DNA of 64,000 nucleotides from Conexibacter stalactiti (GCF_035967765.1 NZ_JAYWIT010000022.1); one strand, 5' to 3'; positions 42,497 to 51,266 are shown, numbered from the stretch's first letter. Translations and numbers: made by a program. Notes: a model not told the origin generated them from the sequence alone.

Positions 42497-43516
42497 GTGC
42501 TCGTGCTCGCAGACGTCTCCCCGGAGCGTCTGAGATCGGTGTGCGGAGACGATCCGGGTCGCATCTGCCGGACCGTCCTCGACGCCACCGACAACCGGAC
42601 GCTCGCCGAGCTCGGTGACTGGCTGGTGGGACCGCCATTGCGGATCCTGCTGATCCTGCTCGTCGCCGTGATCTTCAACCGCATCGCCCGCCGGGCGGTG
42701 AAGCGGATGCTGCGCGGAATGGCCTCCGGCGCGATGCGCGAGCGGCTCGGCGCCGTCCGCAAGCGCACTCCGGCGGCCTTCCTGGAGACGCAGGAGACGA
42801 ACCTGCGCGCCGAGCAGCGCGCCAACGCGCTGTCGGGCGTGCTGCGCTCGATCGTCTCCTTCGTGATCTTCGCGATCGCCGGCTTCATGGTGCTCGACGA
42901 GCTGGGCGTCAACCTCGCGCCGCTGCTGGCCGGCGCCGGCGTCGTCGGCCTCGCGATCGGCTTCGGCTCGCAGGCGCTCGTGAAGGACTTCCTGTCGGGG
43001 ATGTTCATCCTCGTCGAGGACCAGTTCGGCGTCGGCGACGTCGTCGACCTCGACGGCACCAGCGGCACCGTCGAGGCGATCTCGCTGCGCACGACGCAGC
43101 TGCGCTCGGTCGAGGGGACGGTCTGGCACGTGCCCAACGGCGAGATCCGCCGCGTCGGCAACATGTCGAAGCACTGGTCGCGCGCGGTGCTCGACGTCGA
43201 GGTCGCCTACGGCACCGACATCGAGCAGGCGCGCGCCGTCATCAAGCGCGTCGCCGACGAGGTCTGGAGGGCGAGCGGCGACGTGCTCGAGGAGCCCGAC
43301 GTGCAGGGCGTCGAGAGACTCGGCGCCAGCGGCGTGACGATCCGCACGCTCGTCAAGACGACCCCCTCCCAGCAGTGGGAGGTCAGCCGCCTGCTGCGCG
43401 AGCGCATAAAGGCCGCCTTCGACGCGAACGGGATCGAGATCCCCTTCCCGCAGCAGACCGTCTGGCACCGCAGCGAGGAGCCGGCCGCGGCTGGCTCGGG
43501 CGGCGACGCGAGCTAA
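42497..43516 (+). CDS. Small-conductance mechanosensitive channel (MscS family)
   Basis: 339 residues from a GTG. Transmembrane helices about 47-65, 113-137 and the pore helix: LLAGAGVVGLAIGFGSQALVKDFLSGMFILVEDQFGVGDVV, the Gly/Ala-packed TM3 plus beta-domain entry typical of MscS. The C-terminal alpha/beta vestibule is complete (GTVEAISLRTTQLRSVEGTVWHVPNGEI). It releases solutes on hypoosmotic shock. Convergent with the APC permease; stop codons interlock in CTAA. Confidence 0.93.
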   Translation: MLVLADVSPERLRSVCGDDPGRICRTVLDATDNRTLAELGDWLVGPPLRILLILLVAVIFNRIARRAVKRMLRGMASGAMRERLGAVRKRTPAAFLETQETNLRAEQRANALSGVLRSIVSFVIFAIAGFMVLDELGVNLAPLLAGAGVVGLAIGFGSQALVKDFLSGMFILVEDQFGVGDVVDLDGTSGTVEAISLRTTQLRSVEGTVWHVPNGEIRRVGNMSKHWSRAVLDVEVAYGTDIEQARAVIKRVADEVWRASGDVLEEPDVQGVERLGASGVTIRTLVKTTPSQQWEVSRLLRERIKAAFDANGIEIPFPQQTVWHRSEEPAAAGSGGDAS

Positions 43517-44946
43517 TCCTTCCCCGGCGACTCGACCTTCTGCAGCCGGCTCGTGTCCATGTCGACCGGACCGGTCGCGAGACGGCTGACGAAGTAGAGG
43601 ACCACGCCGAGCAGCATCAGGCCGCCGGCGAACGGGAACGACGAGCCGGGCTGCTGGGTCAGCAGGACGGCGCAGACGCCGGCGCCGACGACCGGGATCA
43701 GGCTCGGCGCTCTGAAGTGGTCGTGGTCGACGCGATCTCTGCGCAGCACGAGCACCGAGACGTTGACGAGGATGAAGACGCACAGCAGGAGCGTCACGGT
43801 CGTGTCGGCGAGCTTCTCCAGCGTGCCGATCGCGATCAGCAGCATGCACAGCGCCGTCGTGAAGACGATCGCGGCGAGCGGGGTGCGGCGGTCTCTGTGG
43901 ACGCCGCCGAAGAACCTCGGCACGATCCCCTCGCGGCTCATGCCGTAGACCAGCCGCGACGCCATGATCATGTTGATCAGCGCGCCGTTGGCGACCGCGA
44001 ACAGCGCGATCGCGGCGAAGACCTTCGTGCTGATCGCCAGCGGGCCGACCTGCGCGACCTCCAGCAGCGGGCCGCTGGAGCTGGCGAGCGTCCCGGTCGG
44101 GACGGCCATCGAGGCGAGCACGGTGACGGTCAGGTAGATCACACCGGCCGCGATCAGGCCGCCGAAGAGCGCACGCGGGTAGTCGCGCTGCGGGTTCTTC
44201 GTCTCCTCCGCGACGTTGACCGAGTCCTCGAAGCCGATCAGCGCATAGAAGGCGAGCGCGGCGCCGGCGAGGATCGCGATCGGGACCGAGTCGCCGCTCT
44301 TGAACTCCATCGCGCGGCCGGGGTCGCCGTCGCCGTTGAAGACCGCGGCAGCCGCGATCACGGCGATCAGCAGCAGCCCGCCCAGCTCGATGCACGTGAG
44401 CGCGATGTTCAGTCTCACCGACTCCGAGATGCCGCGGAAGTTGATCAGCGCGACGATCGCGATGAAGACGAGCGCGGCCGTCACCGTCGGGACCGAGATG
44501 AACTGCTTCAGGTAGTCGCCGCCGAACGCCGTCGAGAGCGTCGCGGCCGAGGTGATGCCCGAGCACATCACCGCGAAGGCGACGAGAAAGGTCAGGAACG
44601 GCGCGCGAAAGGCCTTGTTGACGTACAGCGCCGCGCCGGCCGCCTTCGGGTACTTCGTGACCAGCTCGGCGTACGCGAACGCGGTCATGAAGGCGAGCGC
44701 CAGCGCAACCGCGAACGACGTCCAGATCGCGCCGCCGACACGGCCGCCGACCTCGCCGACGAGCGCGTAGATGCCTGCGCCGAGCACGTCGCCGACGACG
44801 AAGAACAGCAGCATGTTGCGGCCGATCGCCTTCTTCAGGCCGCCCTCGGCGCGCTCTTGCGCCTCCGCCTCGACGCCGGCGGTGCCGCCGGCGTGCAGCG
44901 GCCTGCGCCCCGCACCGGGATGCAGGGTTCTCCTGATCGCTCCCAT
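43513..44946 (-). CDS. APC-family amino acid permease
   Basis: 477 residues, twelve predicted transmembrane helices after a 37-residue cytosolic N-terminus. Family motifs: GDVLGAGIYALVGE (TM1 unwound region GAGI), AELVTKYPKAAGAALYV (TM3), FYALIGFEDSVNVAEETKNPQRDYPRAL (TM6 to loop, the APC consensus FxGFDxxxxxAEExxNP) and ASRLVYGMSREG. It probably imports cationic or hydrophobic amino acids by proton symport. A TAGCGT box lies 6 nt before the ATG. Confidence 0.92.
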   Translation of the reverse strand: MGAIRRTLHPGAGRRPLHAGGTAGVEAEAQERAEGGLKKAIGRNMLLFFVVGDVLGAGIYALVGEVGGRVGGAIWTSFAVALALAFMTAFAYAELVTKYPKAAGAALYVNKAFRAPFLTFLVAFAVMCSGITSAATLSTAFGGDYLKQFISVPTVTAALVFIAIVALINFRGISESVRLNIALTCIELGGLLLIAVIAAAAVFNGDGDPGRAMEFKSGDSVPIAILAGAALAFYALIGFEDSVNVAEETKNPQRDYPRALFGGLIAAGVIYLTVTVLASMAVPTGTLASSSGPLLEVAQVGPLAISTKVFAAIALFAVANGALINMIMASRLVYGMSREGIVPRFFGGVHRDRRTPLAAIVFTTALCMLLIAIGTLEKLADTTVTLLLCVFILVNVSVLVLRRDRVDHDHFRAPSLIPVVGAGVCAVLLTQQPGSSFPFAGGLMLLGVVLYFVSRLATGPVDMDTSRLQKVESPGKD

Positions 44947-44952
44947 GCCACG

Positions 44953-44958
44953 ACGCTA
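44953..44958 (-). promoter_or_regulatory. TAGCGT -10-like box, leaderless-type
   Basis: TAGCGT on the minus strand ends 6 nt before the ATG at 44946 of the APC permease. Confidence 0.5.
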
Positions 44959-45044
44959 CCCGGCTTCCGGTGCGTCCAATAGCGTCCTCGCCCTGCCGCG
45001 CGTCCAGCGTTCCGGCGCGCCGATCGGCCGAATGGCGCGTTTGC

Positions 45045-45060
45045 GGCGCTCAGGAGCGCC
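45045..45060. terminator. Hairpin overlapping a stop codon
   Basis: GGCGCT-CAGG-AGCGCC lies across the TGA (complement at 45050-45052) of the last gene of the sigma-factor operon. 6-bp stem, 4-nt loop, no U-tract; a possible terminator. Confidence 0.45.
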
Positions 45061-46180
45061 AGACCCATGCCCGCTGGACCCGCACGCTGCCGTCGCGCAT
45101 CCGCGCCCGCAGCAGCAGCGAACCGGTGGGGAAGGTGCCGTCCCAGACGACGGCGAAGACGCGGTCGCGCGGCGACGGCGTGATCGTGCGCACGTCGCGC
45201 GGGCCGCTGACCGTGATCGCGACGACCTCCGGATGAGCACGCCCGACGAGCGTCGTCAGCCCCGGCAGGGTGCGGGCGATACGGCGGTCACGCGGGGAGC
45301 CGACCTGCGACTGCGGCTGACTCGTCACCCACGTGAAGAGCGGCCGTCGGCGCGTCAACGGCTCGTTGCCGTCGTTGTTGGGGCAGAAGCCTTCGTAGCG
45401 AACGGCGCTGACGACGTCGAGCGTCATGTCGACCCGGCCGGGCCGCGCCCCGACGAGCTGCCCGAACGACGTCAGGCAGGCGCTGCCTCTGCCCTCATCG
45501 CGCGGGAAGCCCCACGGCAGTCCGCCGCCGGGGTCGGCGACGCGGTACTCGGCACGCGCGGCCCGCTCCCGCGCCGCGCCGCCAACCGCCAGCAGCGGCG
45601 CTTCCCCCGCTCTACTGGGGAGCGCCCACTCGACGGTCTGCAGCGCCTGCGGTTCGCCGCCGCGGCGCGGATGCGTGATCCGCGTCAGCCGCTGCACCGT
45701 CCGCGGCCATGACAGCGCGCCCACCGGCGGCCCGCACTGCTCTGGCGCGCCGGGCGCCGCGGGCGCGACTGGACGGAAGACGTTGGCGCCGTCGACCCAG
45801 CCGAAGCGGCCGTCGAGCAGGCGGCCGAGCTGCATGCAGTCGTTGCGCGGCCGCACGAGCACGCGGCCGTCGCGCTCGCGCCAGGTGCGGCGCAGACCGT
45901 AGGCGCGGATCGCCCACGCCGGTCCCCCATCGGGATCGCCCGCCCGCGCCGCGATCCGCAGGTGACCGACGATCCGGTGGTCGCGGCGGCCGTCCGGCGG
46001 ACGTGGCGCGACCGCGGAGACACGCGGCGCGGTCCCAGCCGGCGCCGCCACGCCGCCGCCGGCGAGCGGATCGGCGGCGGACGCGGCCGAACCGTGATCG
46101 GACGGTCGCAGCGCCAGCGCCAGCACGACCGCGACGGCCGCGCCGCACAGCGCCCCGAGCAGAAGCGTGCGCAGCCTCAT
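45050..46180 (-). CDS. Uncharacterised single-pass membrane protein of ECF operon (second)
   Basis: 376 residues from the ATG at 46180, which overlaps the previous stop by 4 bp. MRLRTLLLGALCGAAVAVVLALAL gives one N-terminal transmembrane helix or uncleaved signal; the rest is outside. Blocks such as DGRFGWVDGANVF, SWPRTVQRLTRITHP and the ending LLLRARMRDGSVRVQRAWVW resemble parts of the preceding protein (DGRFGLVGLDGRF; LRVRVTLRDGSVREHRG), so the two are probably paralogues. Four cysteines in the outer part could form disulphides. No known domain; possibly a sensor or target of the sigma factor. Confidence 0.65.
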   Translation of the reverse strand: MRLRTLLLGALCGAAVAVVLALALRPSDHGSAASAADPLAGGGVAAPAGTAPRVSAVAPRPPDGRRDHRIVGHLRIAARAGDPDGGPAWAIRAYGLRRTWRERDGRVLVRPRNDCMQLGRLLDGRFGWVDGANVFRPVAPAAPGAPEQCGPPVGALSWPRTVQRLTRITHPRRGGEPQALQTVEWALPSRAGEAPLLAVGGAARERAARAEYRVADPGGGLPWGFPRDEGRGSACLTSFGQLVGARPGRVDMTLDVVSAVRYEGFCPNNDGNEPLTRRRPLFTWVTSQPQSQVGSPRDRRIARTLPGLTTLVGRAHPEVVAITVSGPRDVRTITPSPRDRVFAVVWDGTFPTGSLLLRARMRDGSVRVQRAWVWRS

Positions 46181-47412
46181 CCGCGCCACCTCCCAGCGGT
46201 CAGCCCGGTGTCGCCGCGATGCTCGCGCACGCTCCCGTCTCTCAGCGTCACGCGCACACGCAGCGCGCGCGGGTCGACGGTCGCCGGGAAGAGCGCGAGG
46301 AAGAGGTGGCGTCTGCCGAGCGCCGGCACGCGTCGCTCGCCGCCGGGTCCGAGCACCTCGATCCGCGCGACGTCGTTCGCGAAGCCGCCCCACAGCGCCG
46401 TGCGCGCGGGATGGTCGCCCCACCAGCCGTGGCCCCGTCGCCATGCCGACCGGCCGCCGCTGCCGGGTTCGATCCGGCGGGCGCCGAAGTAGACGCCGGT
46501 CGGCGGCATCCCACGGCGGGTGCGACCGCAGAGCGCCGGGCTGGTCGGCGGCTCGGCATGAAAGAGGTCGAGCGTCCGTGACGAGCGCGCGGGCCGGAAC
46601 TCGACGCAGCGGTCGCGGTCGGAGGACTCGCTCGCGAGCGAGACGTCGACGCGCCAGGCGCGGCCGCCCTCGGGATCGGGCACGACCGCCGGGTCAGTGC
46701 CGAAGTCGTGGCGCTCCACGGCGCCTCCGGCGAAGCGCAGCTCGACGCGCAGGGCAGTGTCCTCCGGGTAACCGCGCAGCGCCGTGACGAAGGTGCCGCC
46801 GGCGCCGAGCGGCACCGCGCGCCGGCCGTCCGCGAGCACGAGCGTGGCCCCGCGCAGCTGTGAGCCGCCGACGCCGTTGACGACGGTGCGCACGTCGGCG
46901 TGGCGGTCGGCGTCGAAGATGCGCGCCCCGACGAGCGAGGCGCGTGCTCCCGCGACCCGCTCGCCGCAGGAGTCGACGATCCGCTCGCTGTAGACGCGGA
47001 AGCGGCCGTCGAGACCGACGAGGCCGAAGCGGCCGTCGTCGACCTGGCCGGTCGTCGTGCAGAGCAGGCCGGTCGAGCTGCGCGCCAGCCGCAGCGTCCA
47101 CGGCGGCGCGGCCGGATCGGGATCGGGCGTGCGCAGCTCGCTGACGCGCGCGCTCGCCGGCAGCGGCAGCTGGTCGCGCGGCGTGTCGCGCGCCGCGGGG
47201 CCGCTGATCACGCTCGCGCGCAGCACGGCGAAGGTCGCCCCCGCGGTCGCCGCGCCGACGAGCACGACCAGCAGCGCGGCCAGCCCCGTGTGGCGCAGGC
47301 CGAGCCGCTGTCGCAGCCGCGCGAGCAGCGCGGCGCGGCGGGCGTCGCGGCGCCGCGCGGCGGCCGCGACGAGGTCGCGTTCGAGGCCGTCGAGGAAGTC
47401 GAGGTCGCTCAT
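46177..47412 (-). CDS. Uncharacterised membrane protein, candidate anti-sigma/sensor of ECF operon (first)
   Basis: 411 residues. Cytosolic N-terminus of about 40 residues (MSDLDFLDGLERDLVAAAAR), one transmembrane helix (about 42-66), then a large extracytoplasmic region of about 340 residues with several cysteines, GRFGLVGLDGRFRVYSERIVDSCGERV and a closing LRVRVTLRDGSVREHRG. Position directly after the sigma gene (4-bp overlap), a short cytosolic part and one membrane pass are what one expects of an anti-sigma factor, but no ZAS zinc motif is visible. The outer domain is not recognised. Confidence 0.65.
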   Translation of the reverse strand: MSDLDFLDGLERDLVAAAARRRDARRAALLARLRQRLGLRHTGLAALLVVLVGAATAGATFAVLRASVISGPAARDTPRDQLPLPASARVSELRTPDPDPAAPPWTLRLARSSTGLLCTTTGQVDDGRFGLVGLDGRFRVYSERIVDSCGERVAGARASLVGARIFDADRHADVRTVVNGVGGSQLRGATLVLADGRRAVPLGAGGTFVTALRGYPEDTALRVELRFAGGAVERHDFGTDPAVVPDPEGGRAWRVDVSLASESSDRDRCVEFRPARSSRTLDLFHAEPPTSPALCGRTRRGMPPTGVYFGARRIEPGSGGRSAWRRGHGWWGDHPARTALWGGFANDVARIEVLGPGGERRVPALGRRHLFLALFPATVDPRALRVRVTLRDGSVREHRGDTGLTAGRWRG

Positions 47413-48008
47413 CGCGGCTCCTCTTTGAGCTGGCTGCGCAGGGCCGACAGCCCGCGGCTGACGCGCTGGCGCACGACCGCCTGCGAGACCTTCAGGGACG
47501 CGGCGATCTCCGCGTAGGAGCGCTCCTCGACGATCCGCGCCAGCAGCGCCTCGCGCTGCTCGGCCGGCAGGTCGGCGACGAGCGCGGAGGGATCGGGACC
47601 GCTGCGCGCGTCGATCAGCTCCTCGATCCGCTCGAGGTCGCGGTCGGTCAGCTCGCGCGGCGGGATCCCGAGCCGGCGGCGCGCGCGATCCTCGACCTGG
47701 CCGCGGCGGAAGCCGTCGACCAGCACCGAGGAGCCGATCGCGAACAGCCAGCCGCGCGCCGGGCCGCGCGCCGCGTCGTACTGCGCGGCCCGCTCCAGCG
47801 CACGCGCGAAGGTCTCGGCGCAGACGTCGGCGGCCAGCTCGGCGCGGCCGGTGCGGCCGTGCACGTAGGCGAGCACCGGGCCGACGTGGCGGCGGTAGAA
47901 GGCGGCGAACGCCTCCGGATCCTCGGCGCAGGCGGCCAGCAGCTGCTCGTCGCTGCGCTCTCCCGCCCGCGGCAGCGGCGGCCGCTGCTCTGTCCCCTGT
48001 CGCCCCAC
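47409..48008 (-). CDS. ECF-type RNA polymerase sigma factor
   Basis: 199 residues from a GTG with AGGAGGTG immediately upstream. Sigma2: AFYRRHVGPVLAYVHGRTGRAELAADVCAETFARALERA...GWLFAIGSSVLVDGFRR (about 34-100). Sigma4: LPAEQREALLARIVEERSYAEIAASLKVSQAVVRQRVSRGLSALR (about 145-190). No C-terminal extension. It directs RNA polymerase to a stress or envelope regulon; its likely partners are the two membrane proteins downstream. TATAGG overlapping the ribosome-binding site may be the -10. Confidence 0.92.
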   Translation of the reverse strand: MGRQGTEQRPPLPRAGERSDEQLLAACAEDPEAFAAFYRRHVGPVLAYVHGRTGRAELAADVCAETFARALERAAQYDAARGPARGWLFAIGSSVLVDGFRRGQVEDRARRRLGIPPRELTDRDLERIEELIDARSGPDPSALVADLPAEQREALLARIVEERSYAEIAASLKVSQAVVRQRVSRGLSALRSQLKEEPR

Positions 48009-48051
48009 ACCTCCTATACGAGCAGGTCGGGGCGGTTGTGACGCGCAGGCG

Positions 48052-48690
48052 CTACCGCGCGGCGATCACCGGTCGCACGTGCAGCGTCCCGCCGACGCAT
48101 TCGTCGCGATCCTCGGCGACGACGTCGGCCAACAGCGAGCGCCAGCCGAAGCCGGTGCCGCGATCGGACGGCTCGACGTCCTTGACCGCGACGTGGCCGG
48201 GCGCCGGCAGCGCCGCCGTCAGGTGGTCGAGACCGCCGCTGCGCGTATGGACGACGCAGGCGTCGAGCGCCCGCGGCAGCGGTCCGGCGAGCAGTTCCCC
48301 GTGGAGCTGCCAGACAGCGTGCGCGCCGCGCGCGCGGACCGCGTCGGCAAGCGTCGCGACGAGCGGATCGTGCAGCACGACGACGTCGTCGCGGCCGATC
48401 TCGGCGCCGAGCAGCGCATCGGCGTCGCGTTCGGCCCAGTGCTCGCCGAGGTGGCGGCGGCGGGTCGCGACGCCGTCGTCGGCCGGACGGCAGAGGCAGG
48501 CGTCGACGGCCTCCGCGGCGAGCGCGCCGGAGGGCAGCGCCGACAGGCACCAGACGGTGCGGCCGGCGAGCGCGTCGGCGGCCGCTTCCCGCGTGAAGTC
48601 GAGCACGCGCGCGTCGCGCAGCCGCGCGAAGCTCGACGTGCCGGGTCCGCCGTAGTGCGGTGGGAGTCGGTCCGTTCTCGTCGAGGTCAT
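48052..48690 (-). CDS. Hypothetical protein resembling the N-terminal half of trehalose-synthase-like glycosyltransferases
   Basis: 212 residues. GRTVWCLSALPSGALAAEAVDACLCR looks like the start of a GT-B Rossmann half, and DDVVVLHDPLVATLADAVRARGAHAVWQLHGE resembles the HDPQ...W..H segment in TreT-like enzymes. There is no second Rossmann domain and no nucleotide-sugar motif, so it is either a truncated glycosyltransferase or a stand-alone domain of unknown role. The start is not marked by a clear ribosome-binding site. Confidence 0.55.
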   Translation of the reverse strand: MTSTRTDRLPPHYGGPGTSSFARLRDARVLDFTREAAADALAGRTVWCLSALPSGALAAEAVDACLCRPADDGVATRRRHLGEHWAERDADALLGAEIGRDDVVVLHDPLVATLADAVRARGAHAVWQLHGELLAGPLPRALDACVVHTRSGGLDHLTAALPAPGHVAVKDVEPSDRGTGFGWRSLLADVVAEDRDECVGGTLHVRPVIAAR

Positions 48691-48764
48691 ACCTCGGCGT
48701 TGCCCAGCGCCCGCCGCGCGCGAAACCGCGCGCGTCGGACGCTGACATCCGGGTCGGGCGAGCC

Positions 48765-49544
48765 TCAGGCGGGGACGAGCGCGAGCGCGCGCGTCGGGCT
48801 GCCGGTGCCGTCGACGAGCTTCAGCGGCGCGACGACGATCAGCGCCCCGGTGACCGGCAGCTCACCGAGGTTGGCGAGCTGCGTGAGGCCGTAGACCCCG
48901 GCGCCGAGCAGGTGGGTGTGGGCCGGGAAGGGCGGGTCGAAGCCGCCCGCCGCGCCGGCATCGGTGCCGACCGTCTCGACGCCGAAGCCGGTGATCGCGC
49001 GCTCGTTCGCCAGCCACAGTGCGGCGGCGCCGTCGGGGCCGGGCGTCACCGGTCCGTCGGGGCCGGCGTTGAGGAACGCCTCGGCGTCGGTCGCGCGCGA
49101 CTCCCAGCCGGTCCGCAGCAGCAGCCAGGCGCCGTCGGGGATGCGGCCGTGCTCGCGCTCGTGCGCATGCAGGTCGTCGACCGTCAGCAGATACCCGGGG
49201 TTGCGCTCGACCTCGGCGACCTTGTCGATCACGACCGCCGGGCCGACCAGCTTCGCCGGCGGCACCGACGCGACGTCCTCGCCGTCTCTGCCGGTGACCC
49301 AGTGGATCGGCGCGTCGAAGTGCGTGCCGGTGTGCTCGCCCAGCTCCAGCACCGACCACGCCCACATCGGGCCTCTGTCGTCGTATCTGCTGAGCGTGCG
49401 ACGGCTCAGCGGCGGCGTGTTCTCGAACGGCGGCGGCAGCTGCAGCACGGGCGTGCGCTCGCTCAGCGGCTGCGTCAGGTCGACGACCTTGACGGCGGCG
49501 CTGGCGAGCGCGTCGAGCAGCGCGGTGACGGGCGTGGCGGACAT
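48765..49544 (-). CDS. Cyclase-family metal-dependent hydrolase (kynurenine formamidase/isatin hydrolase type)
   Basis: 259 residues from the ATG at 49544 with AGGAG about 7 nt upstream. Motif HTGTHFDAPIHW (from about residue 71) is the HxGTHxDxPxH metal-binding signature of the cyclase family, with VVDLTQPLSERTPVL before it and LLLRTGWESR and AALWLANERAITGFGVETVGTD after it. Members hydrolyse N-formylkynurenine, isatin or related cyclic amides with Mn2+ or Zn2+. It lies 18 bp after a ThDP enzyme, so it probably handles the substrate or product of a decarboxylase step. Confidence 0.85.
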   Translation of the reverse strand: MSATPVTALLDALASAAVKVVDLTQPLSERTPVLQLPPPFENTPPLSRRTLSRYDDRGPMWAWSVLELGEHTGTHFDAPIHWVTGRDGEDVASVPPAKLVGPAVVIDKVAEVERNPGYLLTVDDLHAHEREHGRIPDGAWLLLRTGWESRATDAEAFLNAGPDGPVTPGPDGAAALWLANERAITGFGVETVGTDAGAAGGFDPPFPAHTHLLGAGVYGLTQLANLGELPVTGALIVVAPLKLVDGTGSPTRALALVPA

Positions 49545-49562
49545 CGGCACTCTCCTGTGGGG

Positions 49563-51266
49563 TCAACCGCCGCGGAAGGCGTCCTCGAGCCAGGCGGCGC
49601 AGATGGTGGGATCGACCTTCGCGTCGAGCACGAGCGGCCCGGGCGCGCCGGCGGCCAGCCAGCGCTCGACGGCGGCGAGGTCGCCGAGGTCGCGGACGGT
49701 GACGGCCTCCGCCCCGGCCGCGCGACCGAGCGCGGCGACGTCGGCGTCGGGAAACTGAGCGCCGGAGACGTCCTGGCCGCTGGGCGCGAAGTGGTGGACC
49801 TCGGCGCCGTAGGCGGCGTCGTCGTAGACGACGACGAGCAGCTTGAGGGCGAGCCGGGCAGTGCTCTCCAGCTCCGGCAGCGCCATGAAGCAGCCGCCGT
49901 CGCCGAGCGCGGCGACGGTGATCCGGTCCGGCCGCGCGAGCGCCGCGCCGATCGCGCAGCCGAGCCCCAGGCCGACGGCCTGGAAGCCGTTCGCGAAGAC
50001 CCACCCGCGCGGGTCGGTCACCGGCAGGTACATCGCCGGCCAGCCGAGGAAGTGGCCGGAGTCGAGCGCGACCGTGCGGTCGGCCGGCAGCAGGTCGTCG
50101 AGCGCGATCGTCAGCGCGCCGGGGTGGACGCGCCCCGCCGGCGGCTCGCCCGCGCGTGCGACGGCGGCGTCGAGCGGCTCGTCGCGCCAGCGGCGGCGCG
50201 CGATCGTCCGTGCCAGCTCGGGGGTGCGCCAGCCGCGGGTGGCGCCGCTGTCGCCGGCGGCGAGGTCGCCCGCGCGGCCCGCCGCCGCATCGAGTGCCGC
50301 GATCAGCGCCCTCGCGACCCCGCCGGCATCCCCGACGACCGTCGCCGCCCGCGGGCCGTGGACGCCCAGCGCCGCTTCGTCGACGTCGACCTGCACGACC
50401 GCGGCGTCGCCGAAGAGCGTGCCGCTGCGCGTCGTCCAATGGTTGAGCGCGGCGCCGAACGCGAGCACGAGGTCGGCCTGCGGCAGCAGCTCCTGCGCCA
50501 GCGGCGTCGCCAGCCCGCCGGCGATCCCGAGCGCGAACGGCTCACCGGCGAACAGCCCGTGCGCAGGCGCGGAGGTCGCCAGCAGCGCTCCGCAGCGCTC
50601 GCCGAGCGCGGCCAGCGCTGGCCCCGCGCCGCTCAGCACCGCCCCGCGGCCCCCGACGATCACCGGCCGCTCAGAGGCAGCCAGCAACTCCACGACCCGC
50701 CTCACCGCCTCGGCATCCGGGATGAGGGCAGGTTTGCGGGCGTCTGACGACCTCAGAGCCGCCCTCATCGACGGCGCCGGCGCGCGCTGCACGTCAAGTG
50801 GGAGGTTGACCACGACGGGGCGGCGCTCGGCGGCGGCGCGGCGGAGGGCGGCGACGGCGTCAGAGGGGTCGCTCAACCGCACGGCGACCGCCCCCACGGC
50901 CTCGACCATCGCGGCCTGGTCGATGCGGAAGTTCGAGTGCAGCGCGGCGGCCGGGGTGTCGGCGGCGAGCACGAGCAGCGGGGTGCGGCTCTTGACGGCC
51001 TCGGCGATCCCCGTCATCGCGTTCGTCAGCCCCGGTCCCTGGTGGACCGTGACGACGCCGGCCTCGCCGCTGACGCGCGCGTAGCCGTCTGCCATGCAGG
51101 CGGCGCCGCCCTCGTGGCGGGCGGCGACGAAGCGCGCGCCACCGGCGACGAGCGCGTTGGTGACGACGAGGTTGCCGCTGCCGAGCACGCCGAAGACCAT
51201 CCGCACGCCGGCCGCGGCCAGCGTCGCGCCGACCGCTTCGGCGACCGTCTCCGTCGATCCGCTCAC
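49563..51266 (-). CDS. Thiamine diphosphate-dependent enzyme (acetolactate synthase/benzoylformate decarboxylase-like)
   Basis: 567 residues from a GTG at 51266; a TAGGAT box ends 7 nt upstream and rules against the ATG at 51275, which lies inside it. PYR domain: FVAARHEGGAACMADGYAR (catalytic Glu) and VTVHQGPGLTNAMTGIAEA. Middle domain RPVIVGGRGAVLSGAGPAL. PP domain: ALGDGGCFMALPELESTARL with the GDG motif for Mg-ThDP. It could be a 2-keto acid decarboxylase or carboligase; no FAD site was recognised. Coupled with a cyclase-family hydrolase. Confidence 0.85.
   Translation of the reverse strand: MSGSTETVAEAVGATLAAAGVRMVFGVLGSGNLVVTNALVAGGARFVAARHEGGAACMADGYARVSGEAGVVTVHQGPGLTNAMTGIAEAVKSRTPLLVLAADTPAAALHSNFRIDQAAMVEAVGAVAVRLSDPSDAVAALRRAAAERRPVVVNLPLDVQRAPAPSMRAALRSSDARKPALIPDAEAVRRVVELLAASERPVIVGGRGAVLSGAGPALAALGERCGALLATSAPAHGLFAGEPFALGIAGGLATPLAQELLPQADLVLAFGAALNHWTTRSGTLFGDAAVVQVDVDEAALGVHGPRAATVVGDAGGVARALIAALDAAAGRAGDLAAGDSGATRGWRTPELARTIARRRWRDEPLDAAVARAGEPPAGRVHPGALTIALDDLLPADRTVALDSGHFLGWPAMYLPVTDPRGWVFANGFQAVGLGLGCAIGAALARPDRITVAALGDGGCFMALPELESTARLALKLLVVVYDDAAYGAEVHHFAPSGQDVSGAQFPDADVAALGRAAGAEAVTVRDLGDLAAVERWLAAGAPGPLVLDAKVDPTICAAWLEDAFRGG

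Noticed and set aside
43375..44982. 535-codon plus-strand frame opposite the APC permease
   Set aside because: Dominated by Arg, Asp, Glu and Gly; reads as the antisense of a membrane-protein gene.
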